Assembly: GCA_905235375.1 (NCBI GenBank)
Contig: CAJOLH010000013.1
Location: forward strand, 1 to 64,000
Length of the DNA: 64,000 nucleotides
Direction: 5' to 3'
Origin: an uncultured Bacteroidales bacterium
GTDB taxonomy: Bacteria; Bacteroidota; Bacteroidia; Bacteroidales; UBA3663
The notes below the pieces were generated by a model that made no database searches, was not told the DNA's origin, and saw nothing but the letters and a program-made list of their open reading frames with translations. This document shows positions 14,454-24,143 of this stretch, piece by piece; position 1 is the first letter of the stretch, and each line of letters opens with the position of its first letter. The position numbers and the translations under genes are program-made.

Positions 14454-17400
14454 ATGGGCACAATCAAGGAACAGATAAAGGCATTGAGGAAAAGAAGCGG
14501 CCAGGCCGACTATGATCCGACAGACGAAGGCAACATCATCGTCAAAGGGGCACGTGTGAACAATCTCAAGAACATCGATGTTGAGATTCCGCGCGGGAAG
14601 CTTGTGGTCGTGACAGGTTTGTCGGGTTCGGGTAAGTCGTCGCTGGCTTTCGACACGCTCTATGCCGAGGGGCAACGTCGATATGTGGAGTCTCTCTCGT
14701 CGTATGCCCGTCAGTTCCTGGGTAGAATGGGCAAGCCGGAATGTGATTATATCCTCGGCATCCCGCCCGCTGTGGCCATCCAACAAAAGGTCATCGTTCG
14801 CAATCCGCGAAGCACCGTGGGTACGTCAACAGAGATATACGATTACCTTCGTTTGCTTTTCGCACGAGTGGGCAAGACGTATAGCCCAGTGAGCGGACAG
14901 CTTGTGAAGAAACACACGGTGGAGGATGTCATCGCCCGTGCGAACCAGATGCCTGATGGCACCCGACTGGCCATTCTGGTGAAGGCTGACGTGCCTGATG
15001 GACGCACGCTGAAGGAGCACATAGAGGTTTTGATAAAGAGCGGTTTTTCGCGTGCAGAGTCCAACGGTCGCTTCATCCGATTGGAGGAGGTGGAGTCGCA
15101 TCCGTTCAACCTCGTGATTGACCGTGTGATGCTTCCTTTCGCTGACCATGCAGCGTTGTCGCGCTTCGCCGATTCGGTCGAGACTGCGTTTTATGAGGGC
15201 GATGGCGAGTTCATCTTGAAGTCGTGGGGCAGCGATGCTTCGTTCGAGGAGATACTTTTTTCCAAGCGTTTCGAAGCTGATGGGATGACATTCGAAGAAC
15301 CTTCGGACATGATGTTCAACTTCAACTCGCCTGCCGGTGCATGTCCGAAATGTGAGGGCTTTGGCAAGGTGCTGGGCATCGATGAGGATCTGGTGATACC
15401 GAACAAGGCGTTGTCGCTCTACGAGGACTGCGTGGTGCCGTGGCGCGGTGACAAGATGTCGGAATGGAAGAAGTACTTTATCTCGCGGGCAGGGGAAGTG
15501 ATTCTGAGTGACGGACAGTCTTTCCCGGTACACAGACCATATTACCAGCTGACACAGGAGCAGAAGGATCTGCTTTGGCATGGATACCCCGCAGGCATAA
15601 TGTCGCGAAAGGAACGCGAAGAAGCTGCACGCGGGAATGCTGTCAGCGAAGTGACTGGCTGGGAGGAAAGCAAGACGCTGTACGGCATCGACGACTTCTT
15701 CCAGATGGTGTCGGAGAACCTTTACAAGATCCAGTATCGCGTCATGCAGGCCCGCTATCGAGGCAAGACGATATGCCCGGTTTGTCACGGCTCACGGCTC
15801 AAGAAGGAAGCCGAATACGTAAAGGTGGGCGGCAAGTCCATTGCTGAAGTGGTGCGTATGCCGGTCAGCGATCTGATAGCGTGGTTCGACAAATTGACCT
15901 TGACGGAGCATGAAGCAATGATTGCCCGACGATTGCTTGCTGAGATCAAGAACCGTCTGCACTTCCTTCAGGAGGTAGGCCTCTCGTATCTGACGCTCGA
16001 CCGACTCTCAAATTCGTTGTCGGGAGGCGAATCACAGCGTATCAATCTGGCCACCTCGTTAGGTTCGGCGCTTGTCGGCTCGATGTATATTCTCGACGAG
16101 CCATCGATTGGGCTGCACAGCCGCGACACCGATCAGTTGATTCATGTTCTCAAGGAGTTGCGCGATCAGGGAAATACGGTCATCGTGGTGGAGCATGACG
16201 AGGAGATCATTCGCTCGGCCGACTGGTTGATTGACGTGGGGCCGCGTGCAGGACGCTATGGTGGAGAGATCTCCTATCAGGGTCCCCTCTTCGACTTGAC
16301 GAAAGGAGACAGCTATACCGCCCGATACCTGACTGGACGCGAGACCATCCCAGTGCCTCGGCTTGCTCGGCCGTGGTCTTCCTACATCGAGGTGCGTGGT
16401 GCTGTACAGAACAACCTCAAGGATATCAGCGTCAAGTTCCCGCTGGGGGTATTGACGGTTGTTACCGGTGTGTCGGGTTCGGGCAAATCGACTTTGGTGC
16501 GCGACATCCTCTACCGAGGCTTGTTGCGTTGGATGGGCGAGGCAGGCGATGCGCCAGGCGCCTTTGCCGGATTTGAAGGTGATATGCGCCGGATACAGCA
16601 CATCGAATTCATTGATCAGAACCCCATTGGTAAGTCCTCACGCTCGAATGCTGCCACCTACCTGAAAGCTTACGATGAGATCCGCAAGCTCTTTGCCGAG
16701 CAGCCCTTGTCGAAGCAGATGGGCTTCACGCCAGCGACCTTTTCGTTCAACGTCGAAGGAGGGCGTTGCGAAGAGTGCAAGGGCGAAGGCACCATCACTG
16801 TTGAAATGCAGTTCATGGCCGATCTGGTCATCGAATGTGAGTCGTGTCATGGCAAGCGCTTCAACAGCGATGTGCTTGAGGTGCACTACAAGGACAAGGA
16901 TATCTCCGATGTTCTTGACATGAGTGTCGATGAGGCCATCGAATTCTTTGGCAATAATGACACGAAGATGCTGGCGGGTGCCAATTTCGCTGAGAATGTG
17001 GTGCGCCGGTTGCTTCCGTTGCAGAAGGTGGGTCTGGGATATATCAAGCTCGGGCAGTCGTCATCCTCCTTGTCGGGCGGTGAGAACCAGCGCGTGAAGC
17101 TGGCATTCTACTTGGGCGACATGACTGAAAGCAGGTCGCGTAATACGATGACAAACATTGGCGCTTCGTCATCGGACGGTGAAAAGACGTTGTTCATCTT
17201 TGATGAGCCCACGACGGGCTTGCATCTCTACGATGTCCATGTTCTGCTCCAGGCATTCGACTTCCTTTTGCAGCATGGTCATACGCTGGTTGTCATCGAA
17301 CATAACCTCGATGTAATCAAATGTGCTGACCACGTCATCGACCTGGGACCAGAAGGAGGCGCAGAGGGCGGTTACCTCGTCTTCCAGGGAACACCACGTG

Positions 17401-17459
17401 ACCTTTGTGCCTGCGATAATTCCTATACTGCACGCTATCTGCGTTCGAAATTCAATTGA
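14454..17459 (+). CDS. uvrA: UvrABC excinuclease subunit A
   Basis: UvrA is the damage-sensing ATPase of nucleotide excision repair and loads UvrB on DNA. The product (1001 residues from ATG 14454) has two ABC modules: [21 protein letters not shown] and [14 protein letters not shown] in the first; [22 protein letters not shown] and [12 protein letters not shown] in the second. Zinc-type cysteines are present (CPKC, CPVC, and CEEC...CESC in the C-terminal finger). It is longer than usual UvrA (about 940), partly through an insertion [23 protein letters not shown] before the last Walker B, so it may be one of two UvrA paralogues. A glycosyltransferase gene begins three bases after the stop, which suggests read-through into the sugar genes. 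Confidence 0.93.
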   Translation: MGTIKEQIKALRKRSGQADYDPTDEGNIIVKGARVNNLKNIDVEIPRGKLVVVTGLSGSGKSSLAFDTLYAEGQRRYVESLSSYARQFLGRMGKPECDYILGIPPAVAIQQKVIVRNPRSTVGTSTEIYDYLRLLFARVGKTYSPVSGQLVKKHTVEDVIARANQMPDGTRLAILVKADVPDGRTLKEHIEVLIKSGFSRAESNGRFIRLEEVESHPFNLVIDRVMLPFADHAALSRFADSVETAFYEGDGEFILKSWGSDASFEEILFSKRFEADGMTFEEPSDMMFNFNSPAGACPKCEGFGKVLGIDEDLVIPNKALSLYEDCVVPWRGDKMSEWKKYFISRAGEVILSDGQSFPVHRPYYQLTQEQKDLLWHGYPAGIMSRKEREEAARGNAVSEVTGWEESKTLYGIDDFFQMVSENLYKIQYRVMQARYRGKTICPVCHGSRLKKEAEYVKVGGKSIAEVVRMPVSDLIAWFDKLTLTEHEAMIARRLLAEIKNRLHFLQEVGLSYLTLDRLSNSLSGGESQRINLATSLGSALVGSMYILDEPSIGLHSRDTDQLIHVLKELRDQGNTVIVVEHDEEIIRSADWLIDVGPRAGRYGGEISYQGPLFDLTKGDSYTARYLTGRETIPVPRLARPWSSYIEVRGAVQNNLKDISVKFPLGVLTVVTGVSGSGKSTLVRDILYRGLLRWMGEAGDAPGAFAGFEGDMRRIQHIEFIDQNPIGKSSRSNAATYLKAYDEIRKLFAEQPLSKQMGFTPATFSFNVEGGRCEECKGEGTITVEMQFMADLVIECESCHGKRFNSDVLEVHYKDKDISDVLDMSVDEAIEFFGNNDTKMLAGANFAENVVRRLLPLQKVGLGYIKLGQSSSSLSGGENQRVKLAFYLGDMTESRSRNTMTNIGASSSDGEKTLFIFDEPTTGLHLYDVHVLLQAFDFLLQHGHTLVVIEHNLDVIKCADHVIDLGPEGGAEGGYLVFQGTPRDLCACDNSYTARYLRSKFN

Positions 17460-17462
17460 CAA

Positions 17463-18203
17463 ATGGCAGAACTTCCGCTTGTTACCGTCATTACGGTTTG
17501 TCACAATGATGCAGATACCGTCGAACGGACAATCTGCTCCGTGCTGGATCAGCAGTATCCTCGGATGAATTATGTAGTTTGGGATGGCTGCTCGACGGAT
17601 GGGACCTTGGACATCGTCAAGAGGTATGATGAACATCTGACCTATTGGGCCAGTGAGCCGAACAATGGGACATACGATGCCATGAACCGGGCTGCAAGGA
17701 AAGCCGTCGAATTGGCGGGCACTGACCAACAGTGGCTCTTCTTTCTCTATGCGGGTGATCGATTCCCCCATGAGAAGGTACTTGCCCAGGTCTTTTCGAA
17801 GGAGAGGCTGGACTTCGACATTCTCAAAATGATCGGTGGCGGGGTACTTCGGGAAAAGGGGAGTGGCGAAGGTTCCCTGTTTGAAGCACCTAAGCCTATC
17901 GATGTTATCCCCATGGAGCCAGCTTTCGACGTGGCATCAAGTTTCATCCGTGCTGACGTTTGCCGATTTGACCTTGATTATCCTTTAGGCGCTGATTATG
18001 CATTGCAGTACGAACTCTACCATGAACTCGGACATGATAGTCTTACAATCATTGATGTGCCTGTGGTAGTCATGCAGGAAGAAGAGCGGGATGCCCGGCT
18101 TTTGAACCAGCGAATTGTCAAGGGCGAGTATCTTGGTGTTCAATCGCAGCACTTCTCCTGGCGTTGGGTGAAAGAATACTTCAGGTGGAGGTTCTTTGGT
18201 TAG
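17463..18203 (+). CDS. Glycosyltransferase family 2
   Basis: GT2 enzymes transfer a sugar from a nucleotide-sugar donor in capsule, O-antigen or exopolysaccharide synthesis. The 246-residue protein has the GT-A start LPLVTVITVCHNDADTVERTICSVLDQQYP, the DGCSTDGT motif (nucleotide binding) and NNGTYDAMNRAA, followed by FFLYAGDRF in place of a standard DxD. No membrane helix is seen. It is the first of four sugar genes packed behind uvrA and overlaps or abuts the acyltransferase gene. Donor and acceptor are unknown. Confidence 0.85.
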   Translation: MAELPLVTVITVCHNDADTVERTICSVLDQQYPRMNYVVWDGCSTDGTLDIVKRYDEHLTYWASEPNNGTYDAMNRAARKAVELAGTDQQWLFFLYAGDRFPHEKVLAQVFSKERLDFDILKMIGGGVLREKGSGEGSLFEAPKPIDVIPMEPAFDVASSFIRADVCRFDLDYPLGADYALQYELYHELGHDSLTIIDVPVVVMQEEERDARLLNQRIVKGEYLGVQSQHFSWRWVKEYFRWRFFG

Positions 18204-18216
18204 ACAAATTTACGCT

Positions 18217-18762
18217 ATGTATGCGAAACAGATGATAGGACATGTTACGCTGAGTAACAAATTGCGCCGCGCCCTATGGAACGTGGTGCGTGTTGGTCTG
18301 TTTCGACCATTTGGTACCAAACTCTTCCGACCTTGGCGCATTGCACTACTGAAGTTATTCGGGGCGAACGCAGCATGGACATCCGAGGTCTATGCATCGA
18401 GCAAGGTGTGGGCTCCCTGGCTGTTGACCTTGGGCAAGCACAGCTGCATCGGACCCTATGCAGTTGTTTATAACCAGGCACGGGTAACGCTCGACGACGA
18501 TGCCTGCCTCTCGCAATATGCCTACGTCTGTACCGCTGGACACGCTCTCGGCATGACGAACAATGCCCAAATGGGGCTTGTAGTTGCACCTGTTACAATG
18601 GGCAAAGGTGCCTGGGTGGGCGCTCGGGCATTCGTGAATATGGGCGTGACGGTAGGTGAAGGCGCTGTGGTTGCAGCGTGTGCCTGCGTGGTCAAGGATG
18701 TAGCACCACGCACCGTTGTAGGTGGGAATCCTGCCGTCGTGATCAGGACGTTGGACAATTGA
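18217..18762 (+). CDS. Hexapeptide-repeat acyltransferase (WcaF-like)
   Basis: Left-handed beta-helix acetyltransferases of the WcaF type acetylate sugars of exopolysaccharides. The product (181 residues from ATG 18217) has the family N-terminus (NKLRRALWNVVRVGLFRPFG...RPWRIALLKLFGA), a catalytic-type His in TAGHALGM, and hexapeptide turns such as GKGAWVGARAFVNMGVTVGEGAVVAACACVVKDV. The end VVGGNPAVVIR is typical. The track start at 18196 is a TTG overlapping the previous gene; ATG at 18217 is 13 bases after the previous stop. It is flanked by glycosyltransferases, which supports a role in glycan decoration. Confidence 0.85.
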   Translation: MYAKQMIGHVTLSNKLRRALWNVVRVGLFRPFGTKLFRPWRIALLKLFGANAAWTSEVYASSKVWAPWLLTLGKHSCIGPYAVVYNQARVTLDDDACLSQYAYVCTAGHALGMTNNAQMGLVVAPVTMGKGAWVGARAFVNMGVTVGEGAVVAACACVVKDVAPRTVVGGNPAVVIRTLDN

Positions 18763-18776
18763 ACTGTTGTCGGCTT

Positions 18777-19625
18777 ATGTTGGATATCGCATGTATCATA
18801 CTCACCAAAGACGAGGAACTCCATGTGGAGCGTTGCATCCTTTCCGCACGGAAGGTATGCTGCGACGTCTGGGTGGTCGATTCATATAGCACCGACAAGA
18901 CATGCGAAATCGCCGAAAGGCTTGGTGCCCATGTTGTCCAGCATCGTTTCAATTATCAGGCTGAACAGTTCAATTGGGCTATCGACAACCTCCCTATCAG
19001 CAATCGATGGATCTGGCGCTTGGATGCCGACGAAATCATCACCGACCACTTGGCGGACTTGGCCGAAGAGCATTTGCCGACCTTGGCCGACCATGTGAAT
19101 GGCATTTATGTGAACAAGCAGATCATCTTTATGGGCCGTCCGCTTAGGCATGGGGGGTGGTATCCGGCACCTCAGATCAAGATCATCCGCCGTGGGTTCG
19201 GACGTTGCGAAGACAAGCTGATGGACGAGCATCTTATCGTGTTGGGAGGAGAGACTGTCTATTGGGACGGTGACCAGACCGATTGGAATCTGCGAGACCT
19301 CAATTGGTGGTGGGCTAAACATCAGGGCTATGCCAAGCGTGAGGCGCGCAACATGCTTCTGATGGAACGTCAGAAGGCGGGTGACGATGAAGTGAGAGGC
19401 CGGCTTTTCGGCACTGGTGCCGAGCGTAAACGTTGGGTCAAGCGGCTTTACGCCCATTGTCCGCTTTTTGTCAGACCTGTCATCTATTTCATCAGCCGAT
19501 ACATTTTCATGGGTGGTTTCCTCGATGGCTATCCCGGATGGTACTGGCATACACGCCAAGGTCTGCGCTATCGGATGCTGGTGGATTATGAACTTTTCAA
19601 ACTTCGTAAGCAGTCAAGGCAATAA
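18777..19625 (+). CDS. Glycosyltransferase family 2, WaaE/KdtX-like
   Basis: The 282-residue product (ATG 18777) begins MLDIACIILTKDEELHVERCILSARKVCCDVWVVDSYSTDKT, then RLDADEIITDHL with the metal-binding DxD. This is the pattern of GT2 enzymes that add a hexose to lipopolysaccharide core, though here it could act on any surface glycan. A hydrophobic C-terminal stretch (PLFVRPVIYFISRYIFMGGFLDGYPGWYW) suggests membrane association. The 33 residues that the track adds upstream read through the acyltransferase gene in another frame and are rejected. It starts 14 bases after the acyltransferase stop. Confidence 0.86.
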   Translation: MLDIACIILTKDEELHVERCILSARKVCCDVWVVDSYSTDKTCEIAERLGAHVVQHRFNYQAEQFNWAIDNLPISNRWIWRLDADEIITDHLADLAEEHLPTLADHVNGIYVNKQIIFMGRPLRHGGWYPAPQIKIIRRGFGRCEDKLMDEHLIVLGGETVYWDGDQTDWNLRDLNWWWAKHQGYAKREARNMLLMERQKAGDDEVRGRLFGTGAERKRWVKRLYAHCPLFVRPVIYFISRYIFMGGFLDGYPGWYWHTRQGLRYRMLVDYELFKLRKQSRQ

Positions 19626-19627
19626 AT

Positions 19628-19641
19628 CGCGAAATTTCGCG
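19628..19641. repeat. 14-bp perfect palindrome CGCGAAATTTCGCG
   Basis: It lies in the 65-base gap between two glycosyltransferase genes. A related sequence (AAATCGCGGATTTTTTCG) occurs right after the next gene, near 20706. Confidence 0.5.
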
Positions 19642-19690
19642 TTATTACTATATACCATTCTTAATCTTGTCAATTTAATCCTTTCAGACC

Positions 19691-20707
19691 ATGCGACTCA
19701 GTTTCATTATACCTATATATAATATATCGAAATGGCTTGGCAGATGCTTGGCATCGGTTCGTAACCAGGGTCTTGATCCCGATGACTATGAAATCATCTG
19801 CGTCAACGATGGTTCGACCGACGATTCGCGCCAGGTGCTTGATGACTTTTTGGCGCGTGAGGTTCAGTCGGGCGTAAAGACAGCCCCAGTCATAATCATT
19901 GATCAAGAGAATTGCGGTCTGAGTGCTGCTCGCAATGCTGGCTTCAAGAAGGCTCGCGGCAACTATGTGTGGTGGGTCGATGGCGACGATAGTCTGGAAT
20001 CGTGTTTCGCACCTCGTTTGCTTGAGAGGGCTGAGAAAGAGCGTCTCGATGTGCTTTGTTTCGGCCTCAATATGGTGGATGAGAACAAGGGAACTTCGGT
20101 GCCTTATAGAATCATCGACAAAACGAACGGACGAACTGTGAAAGGGGAGGAATTCCTGCTCAACTGCGGAATGCCGGCAGCTGCTTGGGCGGCCATTTAC
20201 CGTCGTGGGTTTGTCGAACGCTACGGACTCCAGTTCCTCGATGGAGCTTTCCACGAAGACCAGGAGTTCACGCCAAGGGCGTATTTCTTTGCCCGTCGAA
20301 TCGCATTCGAGAACTTGAACGTGTATAATTTCTACCAGCGCGCAGCCTCCATAACCAACTGCAAGAATCCCAAGAAGACCGATGACTTGCTCAACATCTG
20401 CCAGATTCTTTGGAATTTTGCCATGGAGCATACGCAAATCGAGTCGGCCATCCGATACACCTTCATCAATCGTGTGTCATACCTCTTCTCGCAGGCATTG
20501 TCAAACCTCTGCCGTTGCGGCCTTTATGAGTTCCCTGGTGATTACAAATCGCTGCCATACTATCCTCTTTCGGTCAACAGTTACTTGAACAAGACCGAGC
20601 GCTACAAGTTCAGGCTTATCAACCAGAGTATTCCGCTTTATTTGAAGATGTATCGAAAGTTCGTCAAGCCTACACGACCAGTGAATAAGCTACGTACACA
20701 TGCATAA
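19691..20707 (+). CDS. Glycosyltransferase family 2
   Basis: The 338-residue protein has a standard GT2 GT-A domain: LSFIIPIYNISKWLGRCLASVRNQ, IICVNDGSTDDS, ENCGLSAARNAGFKKARGNYVWWVDGDDSLE with the DxD-type DGDD, and HEDQEFTPRAYFFARR for the later catalytic region. The C-terminal third is basic and without clear membrane helices. It is the last gene of the group behind uvrA and ends in an inverted repeat. Substrate is unknown. Confidence 0.86.
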   Translation: MRLSFIIPIYNISKWLGRCLASVRNQGLDPDDYEIICVNDGSTDDSRQVLDDFLAREVQSGVKTAPVIIIDQENCGLSAARNAGFKKARGNYVWWVDGDDSLESCFAPRLLERAEKERLDVLCFGLNMVDENKGTSVPYRIIDKTNGRTVKGEEFLLNCGMPAAAWAAIYRRGFVERYGLQFLDGAFHEDQEFTPRAYFFARRIAFENLNVYNFYQRAASITNCKNPKKTDDLLNICQILWNFAMEHTQIESAIRYTFINRVSYLFSQALSNLCRCGLYEFPGDYKSLPYYPLSVNSYLNKTERYKFRLINQSIPLYLKMYRKFVKPTRPVNKLRTHA

Positions 20708-20729
20708 ATCGCGGATTTTTTCGTGCATG
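20699..20729. repeat. Inverted repeat overlapping the glycosyltransferase stop
   Basis: CATGCA (20699-20704) and TGCATG (20724-20729) flank a second small inverted pair AAATC...GATTT. The stop codon TAA lies inside. It may be the transcript end of the glycan group, but no U-run follows. Confidence 0.4.
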
Positions 20730-20792
20730 AGGTGTCAAAACTTGCACAAAATCGGAATATTGAGCGGTTTTTTACATTTTTTGCATCTAAAA

Positions 20793-20824
20793 TTTCGCGT
20801 ATTGAAATTTATTGCTTATATTTG
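20793..20824 (+). promoter_or_regulatory. Promoter of the xerC-like gene
   Basis: TTTC (20793-20796), 20 bases, TATATTTG (20817-20824), then 49 bases to the ATG at 20873. One base differs from the preferred -33 TTTG. Confidence 0.65.
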
Positions 20825-20872
20825 CAGTGTCACAAATCCTTGGTATCTATTGCCAGCTAATCTCAAACAACT

Positions 20873-21763
20873 ATGAATGGACATGTCCTCTCTTTTTTGA
20901 AATATATACAGTACGAGAGGAACTATTCTGACCGCACTGTTGAGGCATACGCGGACGATCTGAAGAACTTTGAGGATTTTGTGACCCGCATGACTGGTTC
21001 GTTCGACCCGCTTCAGCCCGATCTCAATCTTGTCAGGGGTTGGATGGCCGAGATGGGAAAACGGCATCAGGCAGCTTCGAGCATCAAGCGCAGGATATGC
21101 TGTCTTCGCAGTTTCTATCGCTACTTGAGGCGCCAGGGATTGATAACCGCCAATCCACTCACGCTGCTGCCATCGCCCAAGATACCCCGGACGCTTCCAG
21201 TCTGGATCAATGAGGACCAGATGGATTATCTGCTCGATGACATCGACTACGGGCAGGACTTCGAAGGCATACGAGACCATCTGCTCATCGACATGCTCTA
21301 TTCAACAGGTATGCGTCGCTCAGAAGCTGCCGGTCTTAAGGATCGCGATGTCGATCTCGACGGACATCAGCTCAAGGTAATGGGTAAAGGGAACAAGGAG
21401 CGACTGATTCCCACTGGTCCGGAGCTCGAAGCACTCATTGCCCAGTACCGCGATCGCCGCGATGCCGAGGTGGGAATAGAGACAGACCATTTCTTCACCG
21501 ATATAGATGGTCACCCGCTCACGCCTCGAAGGGTATATGCCTTGGCTCACAAGTATCTGGTTCAACTGCCTCAGTTGTCGCGCAAGGGAGCCCACGTGCT
21601 GAGACATTCGTTCGCCACCAACATGCTTGCCGAGGGTGCCGATCTGATGGCGGTCAAGGAACTGCTTGGCCACGCTTCCCTCCAATCGACAGAAGTCTAT
21701 ACGCACCTCACGCCAAAAGACATCATTGAGAATTATAAACAGGCCCATCCCCGCGCAAAGTAA
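20873..21763 (+). CDS. xerC: Tyrosine recombinase XerC/XerD type
   Basis: Xer recombinases resolve chromosome dimers at dif. The 296-residue protein has an N-terminal SAM-like core-binding domain (about 1-85) and a catalytic domain with all tyrosine-recombinase residues: Arg in STGMRRSEAAGL (near 148), Lys in VMGKGNKERLIP, His-x-x-Arg in HVLRHSFATNML (near 241-244), His in ELLGHASLQSTE and Tyr in VYTHL (near 277). Length and lack of phage genes argue for a housekeeping Xer rather than an integrase. The partner type (C or D) cannot be decided here. hpf follows after 64 bases, probably in the same transcript. Confidence 0.88.
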   Translation: MNGHVLSFLKYIQYERNYSDRTVEAYADDLKNFEDFVTRMTGSFDPLQPDLNLVRGWMAEMGKRHQAASSIKRRICCLRSFYRYLRRQGLITANPLTLLPSPKIPRTLPVWINEDQMDYLLDDIDYGQDFEGIRDHLLIDMLYSTGMRRSEAAGLKDRDVDLDGHQLKVMGKGNKERLIPTGPELEALIAQYRDRRDAEVGIETDHFFTDIDGHPLTPRRVYALAHKYLVQLPQLSRKGAHVLRHSFATNMLAEGADLMAVKELLGHASLQSTEVYTHLTPKDIIENYKQAHPRAK

Positions 21764-21827
21764 AGCGGTGAGGCCGTACGTGATAAACATCAAGTTAACT
21801 TTAACATCTTAAAGAAAGGAGACCATT

Positions 21828-22118
21828 ATGGAGATTACTATCCAGTCCGTCAACTTCGAGACATCAGAGTCACTCAACGCGTACATCACAAAGAAACTCG
21901 GCAAGATGAACCGATTCACGGAGATTCGTGTAGCCGAAGTACAGTTGAAAATTCTTAATACCGCCGAAAAGTCTAACCGAGAAGTAGGAGTCAAACTCCA
22001 TGTAGGCGACGAATTGTTCTATGCTTCCAAGACCGCTGAGAAGTTTGAAGATGCAGCGAGTCAGGCTATCGAGGCCCTTGAACGTCAGGTTATCAAGGCT
22101 AAGGAAAAAAGACATTGA
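21828..22118 (+). CDS. hpf: Ribosome hibernation/translation-inhibition factor, short HPF
   Basis: HPF/RaiA proteins bind the 30S A- and P-site region and store ribosomes in stationary phase. The 96-residue protein has the family fold pattern: MEITIQSVNFETSESLNAYITKKLGKM, VQLKI, then VGVKLHVGDELFYASKTAEKFEDAASQAIEALERQVIKAKEKRH. It is the short form, without the C-terminal dimerisation domain of long HPF. It lies between the Xer gene and the tRNA-tuf cluster, and a hairpin terminator follows. Confidence 0.93.
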   Translation: MEITIQSVNFETSESLNAYITKKLGKMNRFTEIRVAEVQLKILNTAEKSNREVGVKLHVGDELFYASKTAEKFEDAASQAIEALERQVIKAKEKRH

Positions 22119-22193
22119 TTCTCACCATTCACACGTGTTTAACTGATTTTAAAGCAGCAATTTGACATTTAGAAGCGACAAATTTGCAATACG

Positions 22194-22238
22194 TCCCTCC
22201 CGAAAAGGCGAAAAATCACCTTTTTTGGGGGGATTTTT
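22194..22238 (+). terminator. Terminator after hpf
   Basis: TCCCTCCCGAAAAGG pairs with CCTTTTTTGGGGGGA (a G-U pair and two mismatches tolerated) around a 10-base loop and is followed by TTTTT. It separates hpf from the tRNA-tuf-rpo unit. Confidence 0.7.
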
Positions 22239-22257
22239 CAAAAAAAACATGAAAATA

Positions 22258-22289
22258 TTTGGCGGAATAAAATTATTTTTCTACCTTTG
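22258..22289 (+). promoter_or_regulatory. Promoter of the tRNA-tuf-rpo unit
   Basis: TTTG (22258-22261), 20 bases, TACCTTTG (22282-22289), a full match 36 bases before tRNA-Gly. No other equally good promoter was found until after rpoC. Confidence 0.85.
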
Positions 22290-22325
22290 CACCCGCAAAA
22301 CGTGGGGACGATGCGCCCCTAACCT

Positions 22326-22401
22326 GCGGGTATAGCTCAATTGGTAGAGTGTCAGCCCTCCAAGCTGAATGTTGCGAGTTCGAGTCTCGTTGCCCGCTCC
22401 A
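22326..22401 (+). tRNA. tRNA-Gly(TCC), CCA encoded, C at position 33
   Basis: The acceptor stem GCGGGTA pairs with TGCCCGC, the discriminator is T and CCA is encoded. The anticodon stem TCAGC/GCTGA encloses the loop CCTCCAA, giving anticodon TCC for glycine. Position 33, normally an almost invariant U, is C here. D and T arms are normal (GAGTTCGAGTCTC). Confidence 0.93.
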
Positions 22402-22436
22402 AGATATCGAAAGTGTGCTTTCTAACTGAAAATGTT

Positions 22437-22508
<72 letters not shown>

Positions 22509-22568
22509 CAAGAGAATTCTGGAAATCAGACCAAACAATATAAACTTTTAATAAAAAATTACTACACT

Positions 22569-23747
22569 ATGGCAAAAGAACAATTTGACCGTTCAAAACC
22601 ACATGTTAACATTGGTACTATCGGTCACGTCGATCACGGTAAGACTACCCTGACCGCTGCTATTACCCTTGTACTCGCTAAGAAGGGTCTTTCTGAGGTG
22701 AAGACTTTCGACCAGATTGACAACGCACCTGAGGAGAAGGAGCGCGGTATCACCATCAACACCGCTCACGTTGAGTATCAGACTGAGAATCGTCACTATG
22801 CACACGTTGACTGCCCAGGCCACGCTGACTATGTAAAGAACATGGTTACTGGTGCTGCTCAGATGGATGGTGCCATCATCGTAGTTGCCGCTACTGATGG
22901 TCCTATGCCTCAGACTCGTGAGCACATCCTTCTCGCTCGTCAGGTGAACGTTCCACGTCTCGTGGTATTCATCAACAAGTGCGACCAGGTTGATGACGAG
23001 GAGATGCTTGATCTCGTTGAGATGGAAATGCGCGACCTGCTCGATCAGTATAACTTCGAGGAGGATACTCCATTCATCCGTGGTTCTGCCCTTGGCGCCC
23101 TCAATGGTGTGCCCGAATGGGAAGAGAAGATCATGGAGCTCATGGATGCCTGCGACAACTGGATCCAGCTGCCTCCACGTGCTCTTGACAAGCCATTCCT
23201 GATGCCTATCGAGGATATCTTCTCTATCACTGGTCGTGGCACCGTTGCTACTGGCCGTATCGAGACTGGTATCGTGAAGGTTGGTGACCAGGTACAGCTC
23301 CTTGGCCTTGGCGCTGATCGTCTCACCGTTGTTACTGGTGTCGAGATGTTCCGTAAGCTCCTCGATGAGGGCGAAGCTGGCGACAACGTTGGTCTTCTCC
23401 TCCGTGGCGTTGACAAGAACGAGGTTAAGCGCGGTATGGTACTCTGCAAGCCCAACAGCGTTACTCCTCATGACCACTTCAAGGCTCAGATCTACGTCCT
23501 CAAGAAGGAGGAAGGTGGCCGTCACACTCCATTCCACAACCACTATCGTCCACAGTTCTATCTCCGCACCATGGACGTTACTGGCGAGATTATGCTCCCA
23601 GAAGGCGTTGAAATGGTAATGCCTGGCGATCACGTAACCATCGACGTTACTCTGATTACCCCAGTTGCTATGGCTCAGGGTCTCCAGTTCGCTATCCGTG
23701 AGGGTGGCCGCACCGTAGGTTCAGGCCAGATCACTGAGATTCTCTAA
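22569..23747 (+). CDS. tuf: Elongation factor Tu
   Basis: EF-Tu delivers aminoacyl-tRNA to the ribosome A site with GTP. The 392-residue protein (ATG 22569) starts [27 protein letters not shown], with the P-loop GHVDHGKT (about 19-26), switch [14 protein letters not shown] and base-recognition NKCD, followed by beta-barrel domains 2 and 3 ending in GSGQITEIL. The track start at 22467 reads through tRNA-Thr and is wrong. Codon use is strongly biased, as expected of a highly expressed gene, and a long antisense ORF is only a by-product. tRNAs flank it on both sides. Confidence 0.98.
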   Translation: MAKEQFDRSKPHVNIGTIGHVDHGKTTLTAAITLVLAKKGLSEVKTFDQIDNAPEEKERGITINTAHVEYQTENRHYAHVDCPGHADYVKNMVTGAAQMDGAIIVVAATDGPMPQTREHILLARQVNVPRLVVFINKCDQVDDEEMLDLVEMEMRDLLDQYNFEEDTPFIRGSALGALNGVPEWEEKIMELMDACDNWIQLPPRALDKPFLMPIEDIFSITGRGTVATGRIETGIVKVGDQVQLLGLGADRLTVVTGVEMFRKLLDEGEAGDNVGLLLRGVDKNEVKRGMVLCKPNSVTPHDHFKAQIYVLKKEEGGRHTPFHNHYRPQFYLRTMDVTGEIMLPEGVEMVMPGDHVTIDVTLITPVAMAQGLQFAIREGGRTVGSGQITEIL

Positions 23748-23816
23748 TCTCCTTGATAGCAACGCGTATATCATTTTGCGGACTATCAGCGTATGAACGC
23801 GGGTAGTTCGCATTCT

Positions 23817-23892
23817 ACGGGTGTAGCTCAGTCGGTAGAGCACTGGTCTCCAAAACCAGGTGTCGTGAGTTCGAATCTTACCACCCGTGCCA
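23817..23892 (+). tRNA. tRNA-Trp(CCA)
   Basis: The acceptor stem ACGGGTG pairs with CACCCGT, the discriminator is G and CCA is encoded. The anticodon stem CTGGT/ACCAG encloses CTCCAAA with anticodon CCA. It sits between tuf and secE, a common arrangement. Confidence 0.96.
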
Positions 23893-23909
23893 ATTAATAA
23901 AATACGAAA

Positions 23910-24110
23910 ATGAAGAAAATCGTCAACTACGTAAAAGAATCTTATTACGAATTGGTCAATAAGGTTTCTTGGCCAACCCTTCAGGAGGTGACCAATAGCT
24001 CGGTAGTCGTTTTAACTGCTTCCGTGATTATCGCTCTTGTAATCCTTGTGATGGATATGGCATTTGGAGCTTCCAAGTTCAGTTTGATGCAGCTCATCTA
24101 TTCTCTTTAA
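23910..24110 (+). CDS. secE: Preprotein translocase subunit SecE
   Basis: SecE clamps SecY in the inner-membrane Sec translocon. The 66-residue single-pass form has the amphipathic N-terminal helix with VKESYYELVNKVSWPTLQEVTNSS (the KVxWPT motif is the family signature) and one membrane helix (about 33-52: VVVLTASVIIALVILVMDMAF). It starts 17 bases after tRNA-Trp and precedes nusG, the usual order. Confidence 0.96.
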   Translation: MKKIVNYVKESYYELVNKVSWPTLQEVTNSSVVVLTASVIIALVILVMDMAFGASKFSLMQLIYSL

Positions 24111-24143
24111 GCACATCTCTAACCCCACAAAAGTGATCAGAGT

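Noticed and set aside
20873-21763. Mobile-element integrase
   Set aside because: The tyrosine recombinase has the size and motifs of housekeeping Xer, stands next to hpf, and there are no att repeats or phage/ICE genes around it.
22326-22401. tRNA gene as integration site
   Set aside because: No direct repeat of the tRNA 3' end was found downstream; the tRNA is followed by core genes.
22593-23633. 346-codon ORF antisense to tuf
   Set aside because: It mirrors the strongly biased codons of tuf; there is no promoter and no homology visible.
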